Translations under genes and position numbers: made by a program
Part shown: piece after piece, positions 33,339 to 41,701 of the stretch
How the letters are laid out: each line of letters opens with the position of its first letter
Numbering within the stretch: position 1 is the stretch's first letter
Notes under the pieces: generated by a model
The model's database searches: none
The model's input: only the letters and a program-made list of their open reading frames with translations
What the model was told of the DNA's origin: nothing
NCBI GenBank assembly: GCA_902771635.1
Contig: CACXXW010000021.1
Location: 1 to 49,722, forward strand
Reading direction: 5' to 3'
DNA from: an uncultured Bacteroidia bacterium
Lineage (GTDB): Bacteria > Bacteroidota > Bacteroidia > Bacteroidales > F082
Length of the DNA stretch: 49,722 nt

Positions 33339-34964
33339 TTACCAATCTTTATCGCTTTTCTTCTTAGGTTGTTGACGGACTTTTTGTTCGTTGACCTTCT
33401 CCATGGTCTTCTTTTCTTGGTTTTCAAGAGCATCAAGCATGCGCTGGGCATCTTCCATCGACATTTGCTGATTTTGCTGCTGTTGGTTTTGTTGCTGCTG
33501 TTGCTGGTCTTGGTTCTGCTGATCCTGCTGTTGCTCTTGGTCTTGTTGGTCTTGCTGCTGGTCCTGCTGCTGTTGTTGCTGGTCTTGGTTCTCCCCTTCG
33601 CTCTTCTCGAAGACGGCAGAGACCTCCACATCGAAGTCGGGCATAGTGAAGAAGTTGCCCAATGGCTGCACCTTCACGGCGGTATCACCCACCTGATGGA
33701 TGACATATTCCTTGAATTGGTAGCCTGGTTCAGGGGCATTATCCAACTTCACTGTCTCACGGCGTGTTGCCTCGGTCTGGTCAAGGAGCACATGACCACC
33801 TTCGATGGCAGAATCAGCCTCCACCTTATAGTAATCAGTGGCTTCCACGAAATCGGCCTTCACCGTCACATCGGTGTCAAGCATCTGAAACATATTGTCA
33901 TCGGATACAGGGGCCGATTCGCTGGCATCACGGTCGCTGACCACCCGCAGGTCACCCAACTGGTAGCCCTTGTCAGGTTTCACGATAATGCCCACATTCT
34001 GTCCAGGTTTGACCAAGCTGTCAGTCACCTGAATGTTGCCATTGGCCACGCTATCAACACTGACTTTCAATGCATTGCGGAAGGTAGCGGTCACCGTGAC
34101 ATCAAAATTGGGCATTTGGAAGGTAGTCTTATTGACTGGCACCGTGTCGTTACGGTTGCCCGTACGATACACGATAAACTTGTCGAGCACAAAGTCGTTT
34201 TCGCCTTGTGCCTCAAGGGTAACCTGCTGGCCTTCGACGGCCTTATTGCGGTCAGCCTTCACCGTACCGTTCTTGATGTTTTTATCGATCTCAATCTTAT
34301 GGGCCTGTTTGAACTCAGCTGAGACCAGCACATCAAACTTGGGCATGACAAAACTGCTGCCGCTCACATCCACTGTAACCTGCTGATTGTCGGCCCGCAC
34401 CACATAGTACTGCGACAAGGCGTAATCCGCATCAGGTTTCGATGTCATTGTGATGCGCTGGCCATTGAAAGCCTCTTTCTCTTTGACTTCAACCAGTCCG
34501 TGTTCGGGCTGCACCACCCAAATCTTGCTCTTCACCAAATGGGCACGGCAATACTCTAGGTTGTACAAGGCGTTTTCGTTCTCAGGATTCAACTTCAGCG
34601 ACACCTTATATATATTAAAGGCATCGTAATACTTGTTTTGGGCCAAAAGGCAGTTGCCCATATTGAACACCGCATCCGACTTCAGCTTGGCATCAGGCGA
34701 CATCTCCACCACCTTTTCGAAGGCGGCGTAAGCACTGTCGTATTGTTGCAGGCCATAATAGGCGTCACCCAAATTGAAACGAGCCTTGGTGTTGTTCGGA
34801 CTCAACTCAATGACCTCCTTGTATTTGGAGATGGCTTCAGCATAATTCGCCTTCTTGTATTGTCGGTTGCCCTTGCGGATAGCCTTCTCATCGTTCTGCG
34901 CCGAAACTGCCAAAGCAGAAGATAGTAAAATTATGATTGTCAAATATTTAACAAGCTTATTCAT
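33339..34964 (-). CDS. batC: BatC-like TPR protein with four InlB-like repeats and a Gln-rich tail
   Basis: A 541-residue protein: signal peptide (1-23), TPR units (about 24-145), then four InlB-type repeats of about 72 residues (147-218, 221-296, 299-373, 379-453). Each repeat has a VxV-GNGxV-like start and a FxMPxFDVxVxAxF end. A Gln/Asp/Asn-rich stretch (458-500) and the BatC-type C-terminus MSMEDAQRMLDALENQEKKTMEKV...KKKSDKDW follow. BatC proteins are typically TPR proteins without such repeats, so this version looks enlarged. The start at 34962-34964 begins the signal peptide and overlaps batB by 8 bases. It lies between batB and batD in the usual order. Confidence 0.88.
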   Translation of the reverse strand: MNKLVKYLTIIILLSSALAVSAQNDEKAIRKGNRQYKKANYAEAISKYKEVIELSPNNTKARFNLGDAYYGLQQYDSAYAAFEKVVEMSPDAKLKSDAVFNMGNCLLAQNKYYDAFNIYKVSLKLNPENENALYNLEYCRAHLVKSKIWVVQPEHGLVEVKEKEAFNGQRITMTSKPDADYALSQYYVVRADNQQVTVDVSGSSFVMPKFDVLVSAEFKQAHKIEIDKNIKNGTVKADRNKAVEGQQVTLEAQGENDFVLDKFIVYRTGNRNDTVPVNKTTFQMPNFDVTVTATFRNALKVSVDSVANGNIQVTDSLVKPGQNVGIIVKPDKGYQLGDLRVVSDRDASESAPVSDDNMFQMLDTDVTVKADFVEATDYYKVEADSAIEGGHVLLDQTEATRRETVKLDNAPEPGYQFKEYVIHQVGDTAVKVQPLGNFFTMPDFDVEVSAVFEKSEGENQDQQQQQQDQQQDQQDQEQQQDQQNQDQQQQQQNQQQQNQQMSMEDAQRMLDALENQEKKTMEKVNEQKVRQQPKKKSDKDW

Positions 34965-36009
34965 CTTTCTTCTCAAAAATATTAAACTTCTTCTCCCAGG
35001 CTTTCTTACCCGATGAAATGAAAATCTCAATTAGCAAAAGGATGATGGCAGCTGCCACAAACCATTGGAACTGGTCTTCATAGTCGGTGAAGACCTTGGC
35101 ATCTATCTCTGTCTTGTCCAACTTACTAATGTCATCGTAAATCTTCTCCAAACCCACATTGGAATTGCTGGCACGCACATAAAGGCCATTGCCTGCCGAG
35201 GCAATCTTTTGCAGCATCTGTTCATCAAGACGGGTGATAATGGTGTTGCCTTGACTATCTTTCCGATACCCAGTTTGATGGCCATATTGATTGTACAGCG
35301 GGATAGGAGCACCTTCAGCGAGACCCATACCGATGGTATAGATGTGTACGCCTTGCTTGGCTGCCTCTTGTGCGGCCTTCAGTGCCGCGTCGTTCTCGTG
35401 GTCTTCTCCATCGGAAATGATGATAATGGCACGACTGTGCGCCTCATCGGGGAATGACTTCAGCGCCAAGTTAATAGCCTCGGCGATGGCCGTACCCTGC
35501 GATGCCACAAGACTTGTGTTGACGGTCGAGAGGAACATCCTCGCTGCTGAATAGTCGGTGGTGATGGGCAACTGCACGTATGCCTTGTCGGCGAACACAA
35601 TAATGCCGAGACGGTCGCCGCGCATCTCGCTGATGAGCTTGTTGATGGCCTGTTTAGAGCGTTCCATTCGGCTCGGGACAATGTCCTCCGCATTCATTGA
35701 GTTGGACACATCGACGGCGATGTAAAGGTCGATGCCCTCGCGCTTCACCTCCTCCATCTTGCTGCCGCTCTGCAAGTTGGCCAAGGCCAAAATGGAGCAG
35801 GCAATGACAAGAAGGAAAATGACAAACTTGAAGGTGGAACGACGTGAAGAATAACTCGGAACCAGCTGTTCGCGCATCTCGATATGGGCGAAACGCTCGA
35901 AACGGCGCTTCTGCCCGAGGCGGAACAGGATATAGATGATGACCAATACTGGAATGATCAATAACCAGTAAAGGTACTCGGGATGTTCGAATCGCAATAC
36001 GTTTTCCAT
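34957..36009 (-). CDS. batB: BatB: von Willebrand A domain membrane protein
   Basis: A 350-residue protein with two N-terminal membrane helices (about 14-30 and 60-77), a vWA domain (about 92-290) with an intact MIDAS motif DVSNSMN (Asp100, Ser102, Ser104), and a C-terminal membrane helix (FQWFVAAAIILLLIEIFI). Such domains bind metal-dependent partners on the periplasmic side. It is paired with BatA, which has the same layout. Starts 4 bases after the batA stop. Confidence 0.95.
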   Translation of the reverse strand: MENVLRFEHPEYLYWLLIIPVLVIIYILFRLGQKRRFERFAHIEMREQLVPSYSSRRSTFKFVIFLLVIACSILALANLQSGSKMEEVKREGIDLYIAVDVSNSMNAEDIVPSRMERSKQAINKLISEMRGDRLGIIVFADKAYVQLPITTDYSAARMFLSTVNTSLVASQGTAIAEAINLALKSFPDEAHSRAIIIISDGEDHENDAALKAAQEAAKQGVHIYTIGMGLAEGAPIPLYNQYGHQTGYRKDSQGNTIITRLDEQMLQKIASAGNGLYVRASNSNVGLEKIYDDISKLDKTEIDAKVFTDYEDQFQWFVAAAIILLLIEIFISSGKKAWEKKFNIFEKKDE

Positions 36010-36013
36010 AGTC

Positions 36014-37015
36014 TTAGTCCGTTAAAGTCCTGAAAATGGTTTTGCGCAAGAGGAACTCGAGCAAAAGCAGTGCCAAAGCCCAAGCCACCAAAGGATAAAA
36101 CTCCTCATGTAGGCGGCGGAACTCTGTCACCTCAATCTTGGAGCGCTCCAGCTTGTCGATTTCCTGATAGATTTCATCCAACTTCTTGTTATTGTTGGCG
36201 CGGAAGTACTTACCACCCGTCGAGTTGGCTATGGTGGTCAGCAGCTTCTCATCGATTTCGACCTTAATCTGCTGCATAACGGTTGTGCCGAAAGGCGTCT
36301 TCGCAGGATAAGGCGCCATACCGTAAGTGCCCACACCGATGGTGTAGACACGGATGCCATAAAGCTTGGCGATTTCAGCAGCCGTATACGGGTCAACAGA
36401 ACCGGCATTGTTCATACCGTCAGTCAATAGGATGATGACTTTGGAAATGGCTTCACTGTCTTTCAGTCGGCTAATGGCAGTGGCCAATCCGTCGCCGATG
36501 GCGGTGCCGTCTTCAATGAGGCCGTTTTTCATCTCGGCCAACATGTTGAGCATCACGCCATGGTCGGTGGTCAGCGGCACTTGGGTGAATGTCTCGCCCG
36601 AGAAGATGACCAGTCCCATACGGTCGCCGGGGCGATCCTTCACAAAGTTGGAGGCAACTTCCTTGGCGGCGGTCAAGCGGTCAGGTTTGAGGTCGCGGGC
36701 CAGCATAGAGCCTGAGACGTCCATAGCCATCACGATGTCGATGCCTTCGATGTTCGAGGTCGAATTGGTAGATGAGCTTTGGGGACGTGCCAAGGCCACG
36801 ATGAGCAAGGCCAAAGCCGCCATCTTCATGCCAAAAAGCAAATGACGGAACCATGCCTTCCATGTCCTCGGCAACTTGACCATCCCCTTCAAATCGGAGA
36901 AAGTCACCGAAGCTTCCTGTTTCTTGTGGCGCAGGATATACCAAATGATAGCCAGCGGCACCAAGAGCAAGAGCCACAGCAGCTTAGGATTCGCAAATTC
37001 AATGTTTTCAAACAT
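36014..37015 (-). CDS. batA: BatA: von Willebrand A domain membrane protein
   Basis: A 333-residue protein with N-terminal membrane segments (LLWLLLLVPLAIIWYIL and MAALALLIVALA), a vWA domain with MIDAS DVSGSML (Asp99, Ser101, Ser103) and later conserved TDG (LLTDGMNNAG), and a C-terminal helix (FYPLVAWALALLLLEFLL). Same design as BatB, likely paralogues acting as a pair. Its start overlaps the upstream gene by 8 bases. Confidence 0.95.
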   Translation of the reverse strand: MFENIEFANPKLLWLLLLVPLAIIWYILRHKKQEASVTFSDLKGMVKLPRTWKAWFRHLLFGMKMAALALLIVALARPQSSSTNSTSNIEGIDIVMAMDVSGSMLARDLKPDRLTAAKEVASNFVKDRPGDRMGLVIFSGETFTQVPLTTDHGVMLNMLAEMKNGLIEDGTAIGDGLATAISRLKDSEAISKVIILLTDGMNNAGSVDPYTAAEIAKLYGIRVYTIGVGTYGMAPYPAKTPFGTTVMQQIKVEIDEKLLTTIANSTGGKYFRANNNKKLDEIYQEIDKLERSKIEVTEFRRLHEEFYPLVAWALALLLLEFLLRKTIFRTLTD

Positions 37016-38075
37016 CTTTCACGTCCTCCTTTCCTGTGGGTTCTTCTTGTTTCAGCTTCTTCATCTCGGCAAGTCTCGCTTCCTCCTCTGCTTTACGCTG
37101 CATGTATTGTGCATGACTCTCGTTGACAAAGTCCGTCATACTATTCAAGGCGGTATCGCTCTCGAGAGTCGAAGCCGAATATTTGGCGAACTTCACCAAG
37201 TCGGCAATCTCCATAGTATCTTTCAGCTTGTCAAAGGTTTCCTTCGGGAAATGCAATGGCTTGACTTCCTCCAAGATATCATCGGTAGTCATTTCGATGG
37301 CATTCACACCAAACTGACCTTCGATGTACTCGCGGGCGATATCTGTAAGCGAGGAGAAATACTCCTTCACCTTGCCCGACTGCCAAATTTTTTCCTCACG
37401 CAATTTCTTCAAGTCGCCCACTGCTTTGTCATAAGGTGGAATAACGGGTCCACGCACGATATTGCCATCGACATCAACCTTGGGCTTACGATGCTTCCTC
37501 CAATACCAAATGCCAATGGCCAGTAAGACCAGCAGCAACGCACCGAGAATCCAAGGGAACACCTCTTTAAACTTCACTGGTGCATCGATGGGCTCCACAA
37601 TAGGCTTGTAAGTCATAGTGGTGTCGACCGACATCGTGGTCGAATAGAGTTTGATAGGATCCGTATAGGCCTTCAGGCGGTCCGGGTCATCAAATGAGCG
37701 AGCGTAGGTGAGGCCAACAGGTGGCACTTGGACTTGACCTGTATCGAAGGTCATCAGGGTCAATTGCTGCTTCACGATGACGTTGCTGTCGGCGTCGGCG
37801 GTGCGTTCTACCTCGCTGCGCTTGATGATGTCGAGCTGCTCCGAGAGCGTGTCGGTAGCGAAATCGTTCCATTCCACAAACCAGCCGTAAGGCACTTTGA
37901 GGCTCAAGTCGAGCGTGAAAGGCTTGCCGACTTGCACTTCAGTGCTTTCGACCTTGCCGTCCACTTCCACATTTTGGGGTAGGTTATTCCCTATTTGGAT
38001 TTGTGGAGACGCAAAGCATTGCGTCTCTACAACCCAAAACAATAGGGTTAGCACAAACAAAACATATTTCTTCAT
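37008..38075 (-). CDS. Bat operon membrane protein (unnamed), periplasmic beta domain plus one helix
   Basis: A 355-residue protein in the usual slot between DUF58 and batA. The signal peptide region is MKKYVLFVLTLLFWVV, whose end (V-E-T-Q-C-F-A-S-P-Q) is encoded by a palindromic repeat. A periplasmic Ig-like domain (about 35-165: VQVGKPFTLDLSLKVPYGWFVEW, QVPPVGLTYARSF) is followed by a membrane helix (about 180-197, ILGALLLVLLAIGIWYW) and a cytoplasmic helical domain with YFSSLTDIAREYIEGQFGVNAIEMTTDDIL, a pattern shared with DUF4381-type proteins. It may couple the envelope to MoxR; that is inference. Overlaps DUF58 by 4 bases and batA by 8. Confidence 0.85.
   Translation of the reverse strand: MKKYVLFVLTLLFWVVETQCFASPQIQIGNNLPQNVEVDGKVESTEVQVGKPFTLDLSLKVPYGWFVEWNDFATDTLSEQLDIIKRSEVERTADADSNVIVKQQLTLMTFDTGQVQVPPVGLTYARSFDDPDRLKAYTDPIKLYSTTMSVDTTMTYKPIVEPIDAPVKFKEVFPWILGALLLVLLAIGIWYWRKHRKPKVDVDGNIVRGPVIPPYDKAVGDLKKLREEKIWQSGKVKEYFSSLTDIAREYIEGQFGVNAIEMTTDDILEEVKPLHFPKETFDKLKDTMEIADLVKFAKYSASTLESDTALNSMTDFVNESHAQYMQRKAEEEARLAEMKKLKQEEPTGKEDVKDV
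38002..38031. repeat. GAGACG-family palindromic repeat within a signal peptide coding region
   Basis: TGTGGAGACGC and GCGTCTCTACA arms around AAAGCATT. Read on the minus strand in frame it gives V-E-T-Q-C-F-A-S-P-Q, in the same frame as the copy at 2953. Confidence 0.8.
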
Positions 38076-38950
38076 CTTCTTGCCTCCCTTTTCTTAAAGA
38101 GTTGCATCAAAGGTTTCACATAGTCTTCATCGGTGTAAATCAGCGAGTTGTCGATACCGTGTTTGGTAAACTCGCGATTCAGTTCCAACGATTTGTACTG
38201 TATCATCTGTTGGTAGGCATTGTGCCATGCACGACTCGAGGTGTCGACCCAGCGTTCCTTGCCTGTCTCCGAGTCGCGGAACTTCACCAGACCCACCTTG
38301 GGGATGTCCATTTCGCGGCGGTCGGTGATGCGCAAAGCGACAAGATCGTGCTTATTAGCAGCAATCTGCATCTCTTTCTCGAAGCTCTTGTCCGTCATGA
38401 AGTCGGAAATAAGGAAGGCTGTGGTACGGCGCTTGATGGCCGAGGTCAAGAAACGCAGGCCCTCGCCAATGTCGGTGCCGCGTTCCGACGGCTTGAAGTC
38501 GACGATCTCGCGAATGATGCGCAGGATGTGCGAGCTACCCTTCTTCGGTGGTATGAACTTCTCGATCTTGCTGCTGAAGAAAATCACGCCCACCTTGTCG
38601 TTGTTCTGGATGGCAGAAAACGCCAAGACAGCTGCCAATTCGGCAGTCAGGTCACGCTTCGACTGACTCTGTGAACCGAAGTCGTTGGAGCCCGACACAT
38701 CGATGAGCAGCATCACCGTCATCTCACGCTCTTCCTCAAAAATCTTGACAAAAGGCTTGTTGAATCGGGCAGTGACGTTCCAGTCGATGTTGCGGATGTC
38801 ATCGCCGTACTCGTACTCACGCACCTCGCTGAAGGTCATACCACGCCCCTTGAAGGCGCTATGGTATTGCCCCGAGAAGATGTGGTTCGAGAGGCCTCGC
38901 GTCTTTATTTCGATTTTACGGACCTTTTTGAATATTTCTGTTGATTCCAT
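38072..38950 (-). CDS. DUF58 protein of the Bat operon
   Basis: A 292-residue soluble DUF58/vWA-like protein. The DUF58 block Y-x-x-GDDIRNIDWNVTARFN is at about 48-64, and a vWA-type MIDAS DVSGSND (Asp84, Ser86, Ser88) is intact. It has the family's FKGRGMTFSEVREYEYGDD opening and ends with a basic tail (LFKKREARR). Such proteins pair with MoxR ATPases. It lies 63 bases after moxR and overlaps the next gene by four bases. Confidence 0.94.
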   Translation of the reverse strand: MESTEIFKKVRKIEIKTRGLSNHIFSGQYHSAFKGRGMTFSEVREYEYGDDIRNIDWNVTARFNKPFVKIFEEEREMTVMLLIDVSGSNDFGSQSQSKRDLTAELAAVLAFSAIQNNDKVGVIFFSSKIEKFIPPKKGSSHILRIIREIVDFKPSERGTDIGEGLRFLTSAIKRRTTAFLISDFMTDKSFEKEMQIAANKHDLVALRITDRREMDIPKVGLVKFRDSETGKERWVDTSSRAWHNAYQQMIQYKSLELNREFTKHGIDNSLIYTDEDYVKPLMQLFKKREARR

Positions 38951-39013
38951 TGGTTAACCATTGATATATCAATCGAATGTACGGCTGCCACGGTGTGACA
39001 GCCCTACAACCAA

Positions 39014-39964
39014 TTACGGGGTGATGTTTTCGGCTTCGGCCTCGTAGGTCAGGCCGATACGGTGGCGCAGCACGTCGGGAGCCACGGCACGGATGTCCTC
39101 GGGGATGACATAGCCACGGTGCTTGATGAAAGCGTAGGCCTTGGCTGCCAGGGCCAGGTTGATGGTGGCACGTGGAGAGCCGCCGTAGCTGATCATATTT
39201 GCGAACTTCTTCAGCTTGTAATCTGAAGGATAACGTGAGGCGAAAACGATGTCGGTGATGTAGTTCTCAATCTTCTCATCGAGATAGATTTCGCGGCACA
39301 CCTCGCGGGCACGGATGATATCCTCAGGCTTCACCACGGCATTGATTTGCGCACCAGTGCTGGCAATCTGCTGGCGCAGAATCAGTTTCTCCTCTTCCTT
39401 CTTGGGGTAATTGATGACCACCTTCAACATGAAACGGTCCACCTGAGCCTCGGGCAGCGGATAGGTGCCTTCCTGCTCGATGGGATTTTGGGTAGCCATG
39501 ACAAGGAAAGGATCCGGCAACTTGAAGGTCTCATCGCCGATGGTCACCTGATGCTCCTGCATGGCTTCGAGCAATGCACTCTGCACCTTAGCAGGAGAAC
39601 GGTTGATTTCATCTGCCAGCACGAAGTTGGCGAAGATGGGGCCGCGACGCACCACAAACTCCTCCTTCTTCTGACTATAAATCAGCGTGCCGATGAGGTC
39701 AGCAGGCAGCAAGTCGGGGGTGAATTGGATACGGGCGAAGTCGGCATCGATAGCGCTTGCCATCGACTTGATGGCCAATGTCTTAGCCAGGCCAGGCACA
39801 CCTTCGAGAAGGATGTGGCCGTTAGCCAGCAGACCTATCAGCAGGCGTTCCGTCATCTGTTTCTGTCCGACGATGACCTTATTCATTTCGAGGTTGATGA
39901 GGTCGAGGAATTGACTCTCACGTTGGATTTTTTCGTTCAGTTCACGAATGTCAGTTTCTATCAT
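39014..39964 (-). CDS. MoxR-family AAA+ ATPase
   Basis: A 316-residue AAA+ chaperone ATPase. Walker A is GVPGLAKT (55-62), Walker B is VLADEINR (115-122), and the family segments TPDLLPADLIGTL, FRRGPIF-type (VRRGPIFANF), ATQNPIEQEGTYPLPEAQVDRFM and SPRATINL are complete. MoxR proteins assemble or activate vWA-protein partners, here most likely BatA, BatB and DUF58. First gene of the operon; its leader is about 165 bases long and holds several hairpins. Confidence 0.96.
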   Translation of the reverse strand: MIETDIRELNEKIQRESQFLDLINLEMNKVIVGQKQMTERLLIGLLANGHILLEGVPGLAKTLAIKSMASAIDADFARIQFTPDLLPADLIGTLIYSQKKEEFVVRRGPIFANFVLADEINRSPAKVQSALLEAMQEHQVTIGDETFKLPDPFLVMATQNPIEQEGTYPLPEAQVDRFMLKVVINYPKKEEEKLILRQQIASTGAQINAVVKPEDIIRAREVCREIYLDEKIENYITDIVFASRYPSDYKLKKFANMISYGGSPRATINLALAAKAYAFIKHRGYVIPEDIRAVAPDVLRHRIGLTYEAEAENITP

Positions 39965-39998
39965 TGCTTATTTGTTTAGTTGTTCTTTGCTTGGTATG

Positions 39999-40120
39999 AA
40001 CCAGGGAATGAATTCCCTGGTTGATATTGGGTCGTCCCTTCGGGACTTTGTGTCACTTGACGCGGCCCTTCGACGCTTCGACTGAGCTCAGCGACCTCAG
40101 GCTCAGGGACTGTCGAGGGG
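39999..40120. repeat. Hairpins and CTTCGACA-family repeats in the moxR leader
   Basis: Three structures: AACCAGGGAAT/ATTCCCTGGTT (39999-40022), GTCCC-TTC-GGGAC (near 40033-40046) and a complex repeat 40064-40120 with CCCTTCGACGCTTCGAC, CTGAGCTCAG and CTCAGGCTCAGGGACTGTCGAGGGG. The last belongs to the family at 3021 and 6109. All would be transcribed in the moxR leader if the -7 at 40138 is used. Confidence 0.6.
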
Positions 40121-40137
40121 ATTCGTCAAAAAGCGTG

Positions 40138-40145
40138 CAAAAATA
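40138..40145 (-). promoter_or_regulatory. -7 element of the moxR-bat operon
   Basis: Minus-strand TATTTTTG fits TAnnTTTG; about 174 bases before the moxR ATG. Confidence 0.55.
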
Positions 40146-40210
40146 GCGGTTATTTAGCTTGAATAACTCCTATTTAATAATTTTATTGCAGAATTTCAGC
40201 CATATTTTTC

Positions 40211-40218
40211 TACTTTTG
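40211..40218 (+). promoter_or_regulatory. -7 element of the aspartokinase gene
   Basis: TACTTTTG fits TAnnTTTG, 19 bases before the ATG at 40237. Confidence 0.6.
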
Positions 40219-40236
40219 CGGCATAAACAGCAGGAT

Positions 40237-41474
40237 ATGATTCGCAAAATCTATAAATTCGGTGGAGCGTCGGTAAAAGATGCCGATGCCGTGCGCAATT
40301 TGGCACAAATTGTCAGCCAGCACAAGGACAAGGACATCATGTTGGTGGTCTCTGCCATGGGCAAGACGACCAATGCCCTCGAAAAAGCATTGGCCAACTT
40401 CCGTGAACACGACGGTCAACTTGGCATGGATGCCCTTCACGAAGTCATCGCCTACCACGACGGCATCATCCAAGGCCTGTTCGATGGCAACACCGACCCG
40501 CGATTTGATGAAAACATCGCCGGCCTCTTCACTACCAATACGACCAAACCGTGTGCTACGGCGAACTCATCTCGACCAGCATCATCCACGAATACCTCAG
40601 TAAATGTGACATCCCGACACGTTGGCTCGATGCCCGCCAATATGTCATCGCCGAAGATGACACCCACTACCGCGCCGCCAACCCTGATTGGGATGAAACA
40701 AGACTCAGAATCAGCAAGTTGAATAATGAGCATATTCGGGGTATCGTATGCCTGACGCAGGGCTTCATCGGAGGCACGGCCGACGGCAAACATAGCGTCA
40801 CCCTAGGGCGTGAAGGCTCCGACTTCACAGCAGCCATCTTCGCCAACTGCCTCGATGCCGAGGAGGTCACCATCTGGAAGGACGTGGACGGCCTTCTCAA
40901 TGCCGACCCGAAACGCTTCACCGAAACAGTCCAGCTGCCACATATCCCCTACTCCGAAGCCATCGAATTGGCCTTCTACGGTGCTACCATCATCCACCCA
41001 AAAACCATCAAACCGTTGCAAAACAAGGGGATAACACTCAAAGTACAGTCGTTCCTCCATCCCGACCACGAGCCTTCGCTCATCGACGGCGGCCATAGGA
41101 AAAACGACGAAACCATTCCCTCCTACATCATCAAGGACGACCAAACGCTGGTCTCCATCTCTCCCCGCGACTACTCTTTCATGGATGAACGCAACCTGAA
41201 GACCATCTTTGAAGTCTGTGCCGATCTGAACATCCACGCGAACATGATCCAAACTTCTGCGCTGATGCTCTCGTTCTGTTTCGACAGCAACGAACAGAAG
41301 CTGAAACAGCTGAGAGCCAACCTCAAAGACAGTTTCAGTGTCAAGTACAACGACGGGCTGCAACTGTTCACCATTCGCCATTACAAAGACGGCTTGGAAA
41401 GCGACTTCATCAAGGGGAAGAAGATTTTGGTGAAACAAGGGAGCCGTTCCACTATGCAATTCGTATTAGGCTGA
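40237..41474 (+). pseudogene. Aspartokinase interrupted by a frameshift
   Basis: Two consecutive frames together give one aspartate kinase, which phosphorylates aspartate in the lysine/threonine/methionine pathway. Frame 1 from ATG 40237 encodes MIRKIYKFGGASVKDADAVRNLA and continues to GLF near 40530. The reading then must shift by -1 to give HYQYDQTVCYGELISTSIIHEYL, which carries the family YDQ-x-x-x-x-GEL block, then GFIGGT, TLGREGSDFTAAIFA, WKDVDGLLNADP, IHPKTI and an ACT domain ending at 41474. No slippery sequence is evident. The segment between FDEN and YDQ also looks short for the family, so a small deletion (non-multiple of three) is likelier than one miscalled base. Either a broken gene or an assembly error. 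Confidence 0.8.
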
Positions 41475-41489
41475 AAGTTATACCCTTTA

Positions 41490-41577
41490 CCGTCATGGCG
41501 GAGGAACATCCGCCATCTCCTCCGCAGAAGGGAATCCCTTTCGCATAGGAGATCGCGGATCAAGTCCGCGATGACGG
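41490..41577. repeat. Cloverleaf-like palindromic repeat
   Basis: Outer stem CCGTCAT/ATGACGG encloses three arms: GGCGGA/TCCGCC, ATCTCCT/AGGAGAT (itself holding AAGGGA-TCCCTT) and CGCGGA/TCCGCG. It lies between the aspartokinase and flavoprotein genes. Confidence 0.75.
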
Positions 41578-41659
41578 CTATGATTCTATGTCTTTCATTA
41601 GACAGGCGACTTTTTTTTCAAAAAAACCATTAAACCGAAATACTTTTTAGTGTTTTTCC

Positions 41660-41667
41660 TAAATTTG
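41660..41667 (+). promoter_or_regulatory. -7 element of the flavoprotein gene
   Basis: TAAATTTG fits TAnnTTTG, 34 bases before the ATG at 41702. Confidence 0.6.
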
Positions 41668-41701
41668 CGCCCGCATTTTAAGACTCAAAAACACATTCTA
41701 T

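Noticed and set aside
33369-34322. A 317-codon leucine-rich frame antisense to batC
   Set aside because: Its leucine runs are the reverse reading of the Gln codon repeats in BatC; the sense product fits the Bat operon.
40500-40560. Programmed frameshift in the aspartokinase
   Set aside because: No slippery heptamer or downstream structure is visible, and the joined product seems to miss residues.
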